The position numbers were made by a program, and so were the translations under genes. Of a stretch of 61,924 bases of DNA, positions 35,831 to 45,018 are shown piece by piece. Location: assembly GCA_017428925.1 (NCBI GenBank), contig JAFRPY010000060.1, positions 1-61,924 of the forward strand, read 5' to 3'. The notes beneath the pieces are model-generated. The model was not told the origin of the DNA. It did no database searches and was given only the letters and a program-made list of their open reading frames with translations. The DNA comes from Prevotella sp. (lineage in GTDB: Bacteria; Bacteroidota; Bacteroidia; Bacteroidales; Bacteroidaceae). The number at the start of each line of letters is the position of its first letter. Position 1 is the stretch's first letter.

Positions 35831-35907
35831 TTGTTTGCGCAGGTGTGTTTGCGAACACAACCGCAAAATCGGGTGCAAAAATAACAATTTTTATTGAATT
35901 GTGCGAA
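35831..35907 (-). promoter_or_regulatory. LacI-gene promoter and operator-like palindromes
   Basis: On the minus strand TATTTTTG (35883-35876) with a weak TTCG box (35907-35904) at 20 bases forms a possible promoter. Just downstream of the expected start lies TGTGTT-TGCG-AACACA (35844-35859), a near-perfect 16-base palindrome, and TTGTTTGCGC (35831-35840). Confidence 0.6.
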
Positions 35908-35957
35908 AGCACAGTGATTTTTTTTGTTAAAATACTATTTTTTTCGGTTTTTATTTG

Positions 35958-35998
35958 TACATTTGCAACTGAAGTTGTAATTTTGTGGGCGCAAACAA
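35958..35998 (+). promoter_or_regulatory. kdgK -7 box with downstream operator half-site
   Basis: TACATTTG (35958-35965) is the likely -7 box. GCGCAAACAA (35989-35998), about 20 bases past the expected start point, is the exact reverse complement of TTGTTTGCGC at 35831-35840 on the other side of the divergent gap. Repression by roadblock or looping is plausible. Confidence 0.6.
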
Positions 35999-36040
35999 AA
36001 TATTAACAACTTAATCTATAAACATTCAAAAAACAAGACA

Positions 36041-37063
36041 ATGGCAAAAATTGTAACATTGGGCGAGATTATGCTTCGCCTTTCCCCCAACGGTAACGAC
36101 CGTTTCATCCAGAGTGACTCTTTCCGAATTATTCCCGGTGGCGGTGAAGCTAACGTTGCCATTTCTGTGGCAAACTATGGACATGAGGCATATTTTGTAA
36201 GCAAGTTGCCTAAGCATGAGATTGGACAAATTGCCGTAAATGCCCTTCGTCGCTATGGCGTGAACACTCAGTTCGTTGCTCGTGGTGGCGACCGTGTGGG
36301 GCTCTATTATGCCGAGACGGGAGCAAGCATGCGCCCTTCTAAAGTCATTTATGACCGTGCCCACTCTTCCATAGCCGAAGCTTCTCCCGAAGACTTTGAT
36401 TTCGATGCAATTATGGAGGGGGCTCAGTGGTTCCATTGGAGTGGCATCACACCAGCTATCAGCGATAAGGCTGCAGAATTGACAAAACTGGCCTGCGAGG
36501 CAGCAAAGCGTCATGGCGTGACTGTGAGCGTTGACCTCAACTTCCGCAAAAAGCTCTGGACTTCAGAGAAGGCTATATCCATCATGCGCCCCTTGATGCA
36601 ATATGTCGACGTCTGCATTGGTAACGAGGAAGACGCAGAACTTTGCCTTGGTTTCAAGCCTGATGCTGACGTTGAAGGAGGCCAGACCGATGCTGCTGGC
36701 TACGAAGGCATTTTCAAGCAGATGCGTGAGGAATTCGGCTTCAAGTATGTAGTTAGCACTTTACGCGAGTCGTTCTCTGCAACTTTCAACGGATGGAAGG
36801 CACTTATCTACGATGGCAAGGAGTTCTATCAGAGCAAGCGTTACGAGATTAATCCTATCATCGACCGCGTTGGAGGTGGTGATTCATTCTCCGGTGGTCT
36901 TATCCATGGTCTGCTCACAAAGCCGACTCAAGGTGAAGCCCTCGAATTTGCTGTAGCTGCCAGCGCTTTGAAACACACCATCAACGGCGACTTCAACCTG
37001 GTAAGTGTTGACGAGGTGGAAAGCCTTGCTGGCGGAAATGCGAACGGACGCGTGCAGAGATAA
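36041..37063 (+). CDS. kdgK: 2-keto-3-deoxygluconate kinase
   Basis: The 340-residue PfkB-family sugar kinase phosphorylates KDG to KDPG with ATP. Marks include the N-terminal LGEIMLRLSPNG, the substrate-side PGGGEANVAISVANYGHEAYFVSKL and SVDLNFRKKLW. The catalytic glycine-rich motif RVGGGDSFSGGLIHGLL contains the base Asp. Divergent pairing with the LacI-uxaA unit and the following eda gene support KDG as substrate. The leader from the -7 box at 35958 is about 70 bases. Confidence 0.95.
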   Translation: MAKIVTLGEIMLRLSPNGNDRFIQSDSFRIIPGGGEANVAISVANYGHEAYFVSKLPKHEIGQIAVNALRRYGVNTQFVARGGDRVGLYYAETGASMRPSKVIYDRAHSSIAEASPEDFDFDAIMEGAQWFHWSGITPAISDKAAELTKLACEAAKRHGVTVSVDLNFRKKLWTSEKAISIMRPLMQYVDVCIGNEEDAELCLGFKPDADVEGGQTDAAGYEGIFKQMREEFGFKYVVSTLRESFSATFNGWKALIYDGKEFYQSKRYEINPIIDRVGGGDSFSGGLIHGLLTKPTQGEALEFAVAASALKHTINGDFNLVSVDEVESLAGGNANGRVQR

Positions 37064-37087
37064 GTTGAAACAAAAAAAACTACAAAA

Positions 37088-37756
37088 ATGGCAAAGTTTG
37101 ACAAAATTGCAGTAATGAAAAAGATTGGCGATACCGGTATGGTTCCAGTCTTTTACAACAAGGATATAGAAATATGTAAAAACGTAGTGAAAGCATGCTA
37201 CGAAGGAGGTGTTCGTGCATTTGAATTCACTAATCGTGGTGACTTCGCCCAAGAAGTGTTTGGTGAACTTGTGAAGTGGGCCGACAAAGAATGTCCTGAA
37301 CTGGCTTTGGGTATCGGTTCCGTGGTTGATGCCCCTACCGCAGCACTTTACATCCAACTTGGTGCCAACTTCGTGGTTGGTCCACTGTTCAATCCCGACA
37401 TTGCACCAGTTTGTAACCGCCGTCTTGTTCCCTATTGCCCTGGCTGTATGACAGTTTCAGAAATTGGCAAGGCTCAGGAATTGGGTTGCGATCTGACAAA
37501 GGTATTCCCTGGCGACGTCGTAGGTCCCAACATGGTGAAGGGACTGAAGGCTCCAATGCCCTGGTCGAAGATCATGGTCACAGGTGGTGTCGCTCCTGAA
37601 GCCGAGAACCTTAAGTCATGGTTCAAGGCAGGTGTCTACTGCGTGGGGATGGGTTCCAAACTGTTCCCGAAAGACAAAGTAGCAGCCGGCGACTGGCAAT
37701 ATGTGACAGACAAGTGCAAGGAAGCACTGGGTTACGTAGCTGCTGCCCGAGCATAA
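37088..37756 (+). CDS. eda: KDPG aldolase
   Basis: The 222-residue class I aldolase splits 2-keto-3-deoxy-6-phosphogluconate to pyruvate and glyceraldehyde-3-phosphate. Visible marks are [10 protein letters not shown] (the glutamate and arginine of the active site), the Schiff-base lysine in [13 protein letters not shown] and the phosphate-binding [11 protein letters not shown]. It follows kdgK by 24 bases, completing the galacturonate path to central metabolism. Confidence 0.95.
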   Translation: MAKFDKIAVMKKIGDTGMVPVFYNKDIEICKNVVKACYEGGVRAFEFTNRGDFAQEVFGELVKWADKECPELALGIGSVVDAPTAALYIQLGANFVVGPLFNPDIAPVCNRRLVPYCPGCMTVSEIGKAQELGCDLTKVFPGDVVGPNMVKGLKAPMPWSKIMVTGGVAPEAENLKSWFKAGVYCVGMGSKLFPKDKVAAGDWQYVTDKCKEALGYVAAARA

Positions 37757-37760
37757 GATA

Positions 37761-40700
37761 ATGAAGCGTAAGGACATAAAAGCACAGAATGCTGCGTCGT
37801 CATTGAGGCGAGGCAGTTTCTGTGTTTTTATGTTTATTTTTTTATCTCTCTTTTTATCAGCATGTCATACCCGAAATCAGGAGGAAACTGACAACCTGAA
37901 CTCCGTTTCATATTATTACCACTACAAAAACCTTGATTCTACAGCCTTCTATGCTGAAAAAGCATTGAAGGCGGCAAGTGATTATCCTGCTGGAAAAGCA
38001 GAAGCATTGAACAACCTTGCGTTTGTAAACATCATGAAGATGAATTATCCGGATGCTTACAAACAGCTCGACAGTGTGCGCCAAATCACCGACAATCAGG
38101 TGGAACTATTGGTTGCCGAGGTCCAACTGATGCGTCTATGCCAGCGAGAATCACGCAACAAAGAATTCTACGACCATCATGAGCGGGCGCTAAGGGCTTT
38201 AAATCGCATAGATGAGGAGCGCAACATGATTTCTGAGCGTTTGCAGCGCAGGCTCAGCTATGCCGAAAGTGAGTTTCATATCGTCACTTCCACCTATTTT
38301 TATTATGTAGGACTTGAGAACCTCAGTGTTGAGGCATTGCGAAAAATTGACGAGAATGAAATCGAAGAAGATACTGCCCAATACCTTAATTATTTATATC
38401 AGATTGGTGCTGGCGGAATCATCACAGAAGGAACCACCGAGGAAATTGTCCGAAAGGAATGGGATTACCTGATGCGCTGCTATCAGCGAAGCATCAGTTC
38501 AAATAATATCTTTTGGCAGGCCAATGCCCTTCAAGCACTCAGCGAACATCTCTTTGACAAGGATATACGGCAACCACTGCTTGACGACGCCTATGCCAGC
38601 ATGCCACTTATCAACCCTAATGAAGTTGAAGACTCACTTTTAGCGGGATATCTGGCAGAGCGTTCCCTGCAGCTATTCCAACAATATGGAGATGTATATC
38701 AGACGGCTGGTGGCTACCGTACGTTAGCCTCCTGTTATTGGGATATCGGTGAATATACTTCGGCATTAACTTTCCTTGAAAAATCACTCAACGAGAATCC
38801 TGCCATTCACCAAGCCCCCGACCTTGTAGCCAGTATTTATGAACGCTTTTCAATAACCTATTCCGCACTTGACGAGAAAGCGGAAAGCGACCACTACCGT
38901 AATCTGTATCTCGACTTACAAGAACAGACCAGGCAAGACAGACAACTCGAAGCACGTGCAGAGCAGCTCGACCGCGTCTCAGCCCAACTCAACTGGATGA
39001 TACTTGCTGTTATCAGCATGATACTTCTCGTGGTCGTTTCTTTGTTCCTATTCAGCTACCTTCGCCGAAGGAATGAAGAGAAATCAAGACGCCTCATGGA
39101 CAATCAGATTAATCATGATAACGAGCTGATTATCAAAGAAGCCAAGAAGAAGATTGAAGAGATTGACGAAGATTTGATTATCTCCCGTTCTCATCTTCAA
39201 GACAATAAGAAACGTAATGTCGAGAACCGTGCTAAGATATTCCTTGTGAATAGCATCACTCCGCTCATCGACCGCATGATTCACGAAATAGACCGTTTGC
39301 AGAATGCCCAAGAAACGGAACAGGTGAAAAGGGAGAGATGGGACTATATTGGTGAGATCACCAACAAAATCAACGAATTCAATCAGGTACTTACCGAATG
39401 GATTCAGCTCAGACAAGGTCAGCTCCAACTCCAGATAGGAAGTTTTGCCATACAGGAACTGTTCGACATGGTGAAACGTTCCAGAATGAGTTTCCAACTG
39501 AAGGGCATTAATTTTCAGGTAATTGACAGTGATGCAGTGGTGAAGGCCGACAAGATCCTCACCCTATTCATGATAAACACCATTGCCGATAATGCCCGCA
39601 AATTTACTCCACAAGGAGGATCGGTAACGATTGAGGCCAAGCAAGAAGACAACTATGTGGAAATATCTGTGACCGATACGGGCAAGGGAATGGACAGCGA
39701 CGAGCTATCGCGCATATTCACCCACCAAATACAAGGCGGTCATGGCTTCGGACTGCTCAACTGCCGCGGCATCATTGAACGCTACAAAAAAATCAGCAAA
39801 ATTTTTTCTGTCTGCACCCTCGAAGCAGAAAGCGAATGCGGTAAGGGAAGCCGTTTTTACTTCCGCCTCCCGGTTGGAATTCGCAGGACGTCAACACTTG
39901 CCGCCCGTAAAATCCTCATATTATTACTGGCCATAACTGGAATGCTAACTGCCAATCCCCTTTCCGCAGCCAACAATTCTCAGGAAACCGCTTTGATGAA
40001 GGCCATTAACTATGCGGATAGCGCCTATTACAGCAATCTCGACGGGACTTTCTCACGCACGTTGATGCTTACCGACAGCGCCCGTCACTACCTGGACCTC
40101 TGCAATAAGAAAGACACTAGCGTTATCCTTGGTGTCGCCAACGAGACTGCTGTGGCAGCACTGGCCCTTCATAAATGGGATATATACCATAAGAACAATC
40201 GTATCTATACCCAACTATACAAAGAACATTCGGCCGACCACAGCTTAGGCGATTATGTGCGAATGATGCAACGTTCCAGCCAGAACAAGAATATTGCCAT
40301 TTTTTTGCTGATTTTGCTTCTTGTGGCTATTATCGTGGCTTATTTCATTTTATATTATCGTCCACAGCTGCGAAGGAGCTATATTGCTGAGCAACGCGCG
40401 CTTTCGCGAAGTCAGATGGCCGTAAACAAACAACAGCAACTGCTAGAGCAACATCAAGATGAGCTGCATCGCACCGACTATGAGTTGCAGCAGCTATATA
40501 TCAGCAATAATGTGATTGACAATTGTCTCTCAACCCTGAAGCACGAAACGATGTACTATCCATCGCGAATTGCACAACTGCTACCTGATGAAGGGACAAC
40601 TGCTGAGAATACAGACATCGGTCCGATTGCCGAACTTGCCACTTATTATAAGGAACTATACGTCCTGCTCTCCCAACAGGTTGCAAATCAGGTGCTCACG

Positions 40701-41027
40701 CCCTGTTACGACGAAACCGTGGAACAATATCTATTCAGCCTGCTCGAGAAAGCTTCGGGTGAAAAGCCCCTGGCAGTCAAGAGTGAGACCGATGGTGGCT
40801 ATACCATTTACGAGGCTAGCATGCCTCGCGTGACATACAGGAATTTCTTTAAACCGTCACTTGAGAATATTCCTTTTCTCATTTGCCGTCAGATAGTTCG
40901 CGAAAACAGCGAGCTGACCAACCGCCACCGATGCGGCATCGTGGCCACTCCTGAGGGAGAAGGCAGCAAGTTCAACATCACGTTGTGTCCCACACACCGC
41001 GCAAACAACGATTCAGAAACTCATTAA
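37761..41027 (+). CDS. Double-module sensor protein (DUF5112/DUF5113-type histidine kinase-like lipoprotein)
   Basis: The 1088-residue protein starts with a lipoprotein-type signal ending LSACH. A TPR-rich periplasmic domain (about 45-400) leads to a membrane helix at about 410-433. A cytoplasmic ATPase domain follows, with NTIADNARKF (N box, about 605), DTGKGM (about 638) and GHGFGLLNC (about 660). Near residue 712 a second signal-like hydrophobic segment (ILILLLAITGMLTANPLSAAN) starts a second module with another membrane helix at about 847-868 and a coiled-coil cytoplasmic end holding HETMYYPS. The design resembles Prevotella proteins labelled DUF5112/DUF5113. No classical phosphorylated H box was found in the first module. 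It starts four bases after eda and precedes its likely response regulator. Confidence 0.85.
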   Translation: MKRKDIKAQNAASSLRRGSFCVFMFIFLSLFLSACHTRNQEETDNLNSVSYYYHYKNLDSTAFYAEKALKAASDYPAGKAEALNNLAFVNIMKMNYPDAYKQLDSVRQITDNQVELLVAEVQLMRLCQRESRNKEFYDHHERALRALNRIDEERNMISERLQRRLSYAESEFHIVTSTYFYYVGLENLSVEALRKIDENEIEEDTAQYLNYLYQIGAGGIITEGTTEEIVRKEWDYLMRCYQRSISSNNIFWQANALQALSEHLFDKDIRQPLLDDAYASMPLINPNEVEDSLLAGYLAERSLQLFQQYGDVYQTAGGYRTLASCYWDIGEYTSALTFLEKSLNENPAIHQAPDLVASIYERFSITYSALDEKAESDHYRNLYLDLQEQTRQDRQLEARAEQLDRVSAQLNWMILAVISMILLVVVSLFLFSYLRRRNEEKSRRLMDNQINHDNELIIKEAKKKIEEIDEDLIISRSHLQDNKKRNVENRAKIFLVNSITPLIDRMIHEIDRLQNAQETEQVKRERWDYIGEITNKINEFNQVLTEWIQLRQGQLQLQIGSFAIQELFDMVKRSRMSFQLKGINFQVIDSDAVVKADKILTLFMINTIADNARKFTPQGGSVTIEAKQEDNYVEISVTDTGKGMDSDELSRIFTHQIQGGHGFGLLNCRGIIERYKKISKIFSVCTLEAESECGKGSRFYFRLPVGIRRTSTLAARKILILLLAITGMLTANPLSAANNSQETALMKAINYADSAYYSNLDGTFSRTLMLTDSARHYLDLCNKKDTSVILGVANETAVAALALHKWDIYHKNNRIYTQLYKEHSADHSLGDYVRMMQRSSQNKNIAIFLLILLLVAIIVAYFILYYRPQLRRSYIAEQRALSRSQMAVNKQQQLLEQHQDELHRTDYELQQLYISNNVIDNCLSTLKHETMYYPSRIAQLLPDEGTTAENTDIGPIAELATYYKELYVLLSQQVANQVLTPCYDETVEQYLFSLLEKASGEKPLAVKSETDGGYTIYEASMPRVTYRNFFKPSLENIPFLICRQIVRENSELTNRHRCGIVATPEGEGSKFNITLCPTHRANNDSETH

Positions 41028-41040
41028 AAACAAGAAGGAT

Positions 41041-41766
41041 ATGGAGAATTTCAAAGTTATCATCGTGGAAGACGTGCCCCTTGAACTGAAGGGCACAGAA
41101 GGTATTTTTCGTAACGAAATACCCGAGGCAGAAATTATTGGCACCGCTGCAAGCGAGACAGCCTATTGGAGGCTCATTAAGCAACAGCAGCCCGACCTTG
41201 TATTACTTGACCTCGGACTCAACGGATCAACCACCATTGGCGTGGAAATCTGCCGCCAGACAAAGGAGGCTTATCCCAAGATAAAGGTGCTTATCTTCAC
41301 AGGCGAAATACTCAACGAGAAGCTTTGGGTAGATGTGCTGGATGCCGGCTGCGATGGTATCTGCCTGAAAAGCGGCGAGTTGCTTACACGGGGTGATGTG
41401 CAGAGCGTGATGCTTGGGAAGCGTATGGTGTTTAACCAGCCAATCTTAGAGAAAATCATCGACCGCTTTAAGCACAGCGTTGGGGCACAACTGATGCGCC
41501 AGGAAGCTCTGGTAGACTATGAAATCGACGAATACGACGAGCGCTTCCTTCGCCACCTTGCCCTGGGATACACCAAGGACCAGATTACACAGTTGCGAGG
41601 AATGCCTTTCGGTGTGAAGAGTCTGGAGAAACGCCAGAACGAACTGGTGCAGAAACTGTTCCCAGATGGCAATGGAGGCATGGGCGTCAACGCCACCCGA
41701 CTGGTAGTTCGCGCCTGCGAGCTCCGTATTATTGACATCGACAACCTGCATGCAGACATAGAGTAA
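41041..41766 (+). CDS. Response regulator with C-terminal helix-turn-helix
   Basis: The 241-residue protein has an N-terminal receiver domain (about residues 1-125). The acidic pair lies in VIIVEDVP, the phosphoacceptor Asp in LVLLDLGLNG (about residue 57), Thr in LIFTGE and Lys in CLKSGE. The C-terminal part (about 165-235, FLRHLALGYTKDQITQLRGMPFGVKSLEKRQNELVQKLF) resembles a LuxR-like DNA-binding fold. It lies 13 bases after the double sensor gene and is its natural partner. Target genes are not evident. Confidence 0.88.
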   Translation: MENFKVIIVEDVPLELKGTEGIFRNEIPEAEIIGTAASETAYWRLIKQQQPDLVLLDLGLNGSTTIGVEICRQTKEAYPKIKVLIFTGEILNEKLWVDVLDAGCDGICLKSGELLTRGDVQSVMLGKRMVFNQPILEKIIDRFKHSVGAQLMRQEALVDYEIDEYDERFLRHLALGYTKDQITQLRGMPFGVKSLEKRQNELVQKLFPDGNGGMGVNATRLVVRACELRIIDIDNLHADIE

Positions 41767-41790
41767 CAGAACAATTATTCAGCATTATCC

Positions 41791-42372
41791 GTGAAGACGA
41801 TAAGACTTTGCCTATTCTTAGTCGTGATGCAGCTTTTGGTGGTGCTTGTGTCATGGCTTGTTCCGGCAGCAATGCCAGACATAGCCATGCACTCACTACT
41901 CTCGTCGGAAGGTTTAAGATGGTTTTTCGGCCGTTTCACAAGCAATCTTGCCCATCCCTTTCTGGTATGGTTCATCCTTATCTATGTGGCATGTGTGGCC
42001 TATCGTCAGAGCGGATTGCAACATACATTGAAGAGCATCATCCACGGTGAACGCCTCCTACTACGCCAGCGCACAGCACTTTGGCTGGTATTAGCCGAAC
42101 TTGTGATTATTCTATGCGTGATTATCGGATTAGCCTTTGTTCCCCATGCCATGTTGCTCAGTATCACTGGAGACTTGTTTCCTTCCAGTTTTGCTGCTTC
42201 GCTGGTTCCTCTTGCCGCCTTCACACTATTCATTGTCAGCGTCAGCTATGCAGCTGCCAATGGTCAGCTGCGCCATTTGTCACATCCCGTAAACAACCAT
42301 GTTGCCCATTGGCTGCTTGTCTACATTTTAGCCATGCAGTTGTGGCAGAGCATCCTCTTTGTATTTTCTTAA
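41791..42372 (+). CDS. Membrane protein, possibly a half-size AbgT-type transporter
   Basis: The 193-residue protein (GTG start at 41791; no earlier ATG) has about five hydrophobic helices and few charged residues. The pattern LVPAAMPDIAMHSLLSSEGLRWFFGRFTSN...FLVWFILIYVACVAYRQSGLQ resembles the first part of AbgT (aminobenzoyl-glutamate) family transporters. Full AbgT proteins have about 500 residues, so this would be a short relative rather than a full carrier. Recognition is from memory and only moderate. It follows the response regulator by 24 bases. Confidence 0.55.
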   Translation: MKTIRLCLFLVVMQLLVVLVSWLVPAAMPDIAMHSLLSSEGLRWFFGRFTSNLAHPFLVWFILIYVACVAYRQSGLQHTLKSIIHGERLLLRQRTALWLVLAELVIILCVIIGLAFVPHAMLLSITGDLFPSSFAASLVPLAAFTLFIVSVSYAAANGQLRHLSHPVNNHVAHWLLVYILAMQLWQSILFVFS

Positions 42373-42394
42373 TCCTTCTTGTTGCTCTGCCCGT

Positions 42395-43150
42395 TCACTG
42401 GGCTTTCATCCAATACTGCCGCTCATCGGCCGACATCTTCTCAATGGCATAGCGAAGTGTCGTCCTTGGCATTTCGTGAACATGCTGGCTGAGGAACTCA
42501 CGGAGTAAATCCATACTGACGTTCTTACCCATTTCACGAAGCATCCATCCCGTGGCTTTGTGCATCAAATCGTGGGGATGGCGGAGATGGATTTCAGCAT
42601 AGCGAAGACACCACGAAGGGTCGCCTTCGCGAGAAGTCATCCATGTGAAGACCATGCTTATGCGCTGTTTCCAGAGGTTGTCACTATAGGCAAGCTCGTC
42701 GATGATTTGTTGACGGGAGCCTTTGATGCCTGTAGGCAGCATCACCCATCGGCCGAGAATCTTGGGAGCCGACAAATCTACCAAATCCCAATTGTTAGCT
42801 TGAGCGGAATATTGCAGATACATCGTCAGAATCTTGTCGCGGATGAGCATCGCCTGAGGGTCATCGACAAACTTTTTCTTGGAAAGCGCCTCGAACTTCT
42901 CTACAAGAATCAGCAGCCCGCATAGTCTGACTTCATGCCAACGGCTCATCAACAGTTCTGGAACTTCGTCGAGTGGAAGTTCCTTCGACTCCTTTGCGAT
43001 GGCTCGTGTCTGCGGAACTTTCAGTCCAAGGAATTCGTCGCCCTCGCCGTATTCTCCCTCTCCAGTCTTGAAAAATCGTATCAATACCTGGCGTTGTTCT
43101 TCGTTTTGAAGAGATTCCATCAACGCTATAACTTCTTTCGCTTTAGTCAT
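42395..43150 (-). CDS. DNA alkylation repair protein, AlkD-like
   Basis: The 251-residue all-helical protein matches the AlkD family of HEAT-repeat DNA glycosylases: FLGLKVPQTRAIAKESKELPLDEVPELLMSRWHEVRLCGLLIL, WDLVDLSAPKILG, RISMVFTWM and HDLMHKATGWMLREMGK. AlkD removes N3- and N7-alkylpurines without base flipping. The aspartate in NWDLVDLSA corresponds to the conserved active-site region. It follows yraN by six bases on the same strand, so the two DNA-linked genes share an operon. Confidence 0.9.
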   Translation of the reverse strand: MTKAKEVIALMESLQNEEQRQVLIRFFKTGEGEYGEGDEFLGLKVPQTRAIAKESKELPLDEVPELLMSRWHEVRLCGLLILVEKFEALSKKKFVDDPQAMLIRDKILTMYLQYSAQANNWDLVDLSAPKILGRWVMLPTGIKGSRQQIIDELAYSDNLWKQRISMVFTWMTSREGDPSWCLRYAEIHLRHPHDLMHKATGWMLREMGKNVSMDLLREFLSQHVHEMPRTTLRYAIEKMSADERQYWMKAQ

Positions 43151-43156
43151 TGTGAA

Positions 43157-43519
43157 TCAGATAATTGGAACGTCAATAATATGTTCTATTTCGGGCGTTC
43201 CAGTTTCGGGTGAGCCGACGATGGAAATGATGTCGAAACGGATGTCGTTGTCAATATGGTGATATTTGATGTAGTGGTTTATGGCACGTTTCAGGTTCTG
43301 CATCTTCTTGTAGTTTATGGCGTCGGTGGGTTCCGTGAACTGTCGGTTTCGTCTGGTTTTCACTTCCACAAAAACCACAACATCGGCGTCTTTAGCGATG
43401 AGGTCGATGTCGCGATGACCTGATTTCCAGTCTTGTTCAAGAATCAGATACCCCTTGCTACGCAGGAAAACGGCAGCCACGGCCTCTCCCCACTTTCCCA
43501 ACTCATTATGTGCTGCCAT
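43157..43519 (-). CDS. yraN: YraN-family (UPF0102) nuclease-like protein
   Basis: Starting at ATG 43519 (MAAHNELGKWGEAVAAVFL), the product is 120 residues. Longer in-frame starts add an unrelated extension. It has the UPF0102 marks ELGKWGE, LEQDWKSGHRDIDLIAKDADVVVFVEVKTRRN and the closing FDIISIVG, a restriction-endonuclease-like core (D, then ExK). Family members are linked to Holliday junction or recombination processing, but function remains unproven. It shares a divergent gap with ispE. Confidence 0.9.
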   Translation of the reverse strand: MAAHNELGKWGEAVAAVFLRSKGYLILEQDWKSGHRDIDLIAKDADVVVFVEVKTRRNRQFTEPTDAINYKKMQNLKRAINHYIKYHHIDNDIRFDIISIVGSPETGTPEIEHIIDVPII

Positions 43520-43614
43520 ACTTGACTTATTATATCCTGTTCTACACCATTTTCTGTCCCGTATCATTCCTCCAGCACATAGCCGTAGGAGGATGATAAT
43601 CAACAATCGTTTTG

Positions 43615-43622
43615 CAAAGATA
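43615..43622 (-). promoter_or_regulatory. -7 box of yraN-alkD
   Basis: TATCTTTG on the minus strand (43622-43615). The start would be near 43611, leaving a leader of about 90 bases. The nearest -33-like sequence is weak. Confidence 0.6.
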
Positions 43623-43685
43623 ACACTTTCCCGTAAGATACGAAAAAAAACAAGACAATATTACAATTATTCCAGCAGTTTGCGT

Positions 43686-43693
43686 TATCTTTG
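43686..43693 (+). promoter_or_regulatory. -7 box of ispE
   Basis: TATCTTTG. The start would be near 43697, giving a short leader of about 14 bases that contains AAAGGAAAT, a possible ribosome site. Confidence 0.65.
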
Positions 43694-43710
43694 CAGAAAA
43701 AAAGGAAATA

Positions 43711-44511
43711 ATGAAGACAAAGGTATGCGCTAAGGTGAATCTGGGACTCAACGTCGTGAACAAACGGGCCGACGGTTATCACGACCTTGAAACGGTGTTC
43801 TATCCCGTTGCGCTTTTCGACAGCATCGAGATAAGGGTAGCTGAGCAATTTGCCTTCCACGTAGAAGGAGAGCCGATAACGGGAGACCCCGAGAAGAACC
43901 TTGTGGTAAAGGCTTATCGGATGATAGCCGATAAGTATCCTCTTCCACAGGTTGACATCACACTCTGCAAGCTGATTCCCATGCAGGCAGGCATGGGCGG
44001 AGGCTCTGCTGACGGTGCTTTCACCATCCGGCTTCTCAACGAACAATTCCAGCTGGGCATGAGCGTCGAGGAAATGCAGGAGTATGCAGTAAAGTTAGGC
44101 GCCGATTGCCCTTTCTTCATCGAAGCCGTTCCTGCCTATGCCGAGGGCATCGGCGAGAAACTCTACTCTCTCCCACTCGACCTTAGCCGTTACACAATGG
44201 CCGTGGTGAAGCCTCCCATAGCCGTCAGCACTCGCGAGGCCTTCAATGGCATCAGCGTTAGACGCCCGGCTAAATGCTGTCGAGACATCGTGATGCAACC
44301 TGTAGAGACCTGGAGGAAAGAACTCGTGAACGATTTCGAGGACAGTATCTTCCCGCTTTATCCCCGACTGCGCGATATCAAGCAGCAACTCTATGACCTG
44401 GGGGCAACCTATGCTGCCATGAGCGGAAGCGGCTCGGCACTCTTCGCACTCTTCAAGAACCGTCCACAAATCGATAACCAATTCACCGACTGCAAGACAT
44501 GGATAATCTGA
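43711..44511 (+). CDS. ispE: 4-diphosphocytidyl-2-C-methyl-D-erythritol kinase
   Basis: The 266-residue GHMP kinase phosphorylates CDP-methylerythritol in the MEP isoprenoid pathway. It shows the substrate lysine in AKVNLGLNVVNKRADGYHDLETVF, the phosphate loop PMQAGMGGGSADGAFTI and the third motif AAMSGSGSALFALF. The catalytic Asp lies in LGADCPFF. Length is close to the family norm. Its 3' end overlaps the Nudix gene by 13 bases. Confidence 0.95.
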   Translation: MKTKVCAKVNLGLNVVNKRADGYHDLETVFYPVALFDSIEIRVAEQFAFHVEGEPITGDPEKNLVVKAYRMIADKYPLPQVDITLCKLIPMQAGMGGGSADGAFTIRLLNEQFQLGMSVEEMQEYAVKLGADCPFFIEAVPAYAEGIGEKLYSLPLDLSRYTMAVVKPPIAVSTREAFNGISVRRPAKCCRDIVMQPVETWRKELVNDFEDSIFPLYPRLRDIKQQLYDLGATYAAMSGSGSALFALFKNRPQIDNQFTDCKTWII

Positions 44512-45002
44512 AAGAACTCTTCCCTATGGTCGACGAACAGGGCAACATCATGGGTTGCATCACCCGGGGTGAGGCCCATTCGGGTAGCATGGTACTCCAC
44601 CCCGTCGTCCACCTGCACGTTTTCAACAGTAAGGGCGACCTCTACTTGCAGAAGCGCCCCGAGTGGAAAGACATCCAGCCGGGCAAATGGGACACGGCCG
44701 TAGGCGGGCACATCGACTTCGGCGAGAACGTGGCGACAGCACTACAGCGCGAGGCCCGCGAGGAACTCGGCATCACCTCCTTCACCCCCGAATCCATGGG
44801 CCACTATGTGTTTCAGAGCAAGCGCGAACGCGAACTTGTCTATGTGAACAAAATTATCTACGACGGTGATATCCGTCCAAGCGCCAACGAACTCGACGGT
44901 GGACGATTCTGGACGCGCCAGGAGATTGCCGACAATATAGGAAAACAGGTATTCACCCCCAACTTTGAAGACGAATACCTGCGATTTTTTGGTCGTAAAT
45001 AG
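44499..45002 (+). CDS. Nudix hydrolase
   Basis: The 167-residue protein has a full Nudix box, GHIDFGENVATALQREAREELGI (written here for its pattern G-x5-E-x7-REAREELGI), and the preceding WDTAVGG. The N-terminal LFPMVDEQGNIMGCITRGEAH and HLHVFNSKGDLYLQKRP resemble the YfcD and isopentenyl-diphosphate isomerase-like branch. The IPP-isomerase cysteine and SHP signature are not seen. The diphosphate substrate is unknown. It overlaps ispE by 13 bases, so they are co-translated. Confidence 0.9.
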   Translation: MDNLKELFPMVDEQGNIMGCITRGEAHSGSMVLHPVVHLHVFNSKGDLYLQKRPEWKDIQPGKWDTAVGGHIDFGENVATALQREAREELGITSFTPESMGHYVFQSKRERELVYVNKIIYDGDIRPSANELDGGRFWTRQEIADNIGKQVFTPNFEDEYLRFFGRK

Positions 45003-45018
45003 TCTTTCTCCTGAAACG

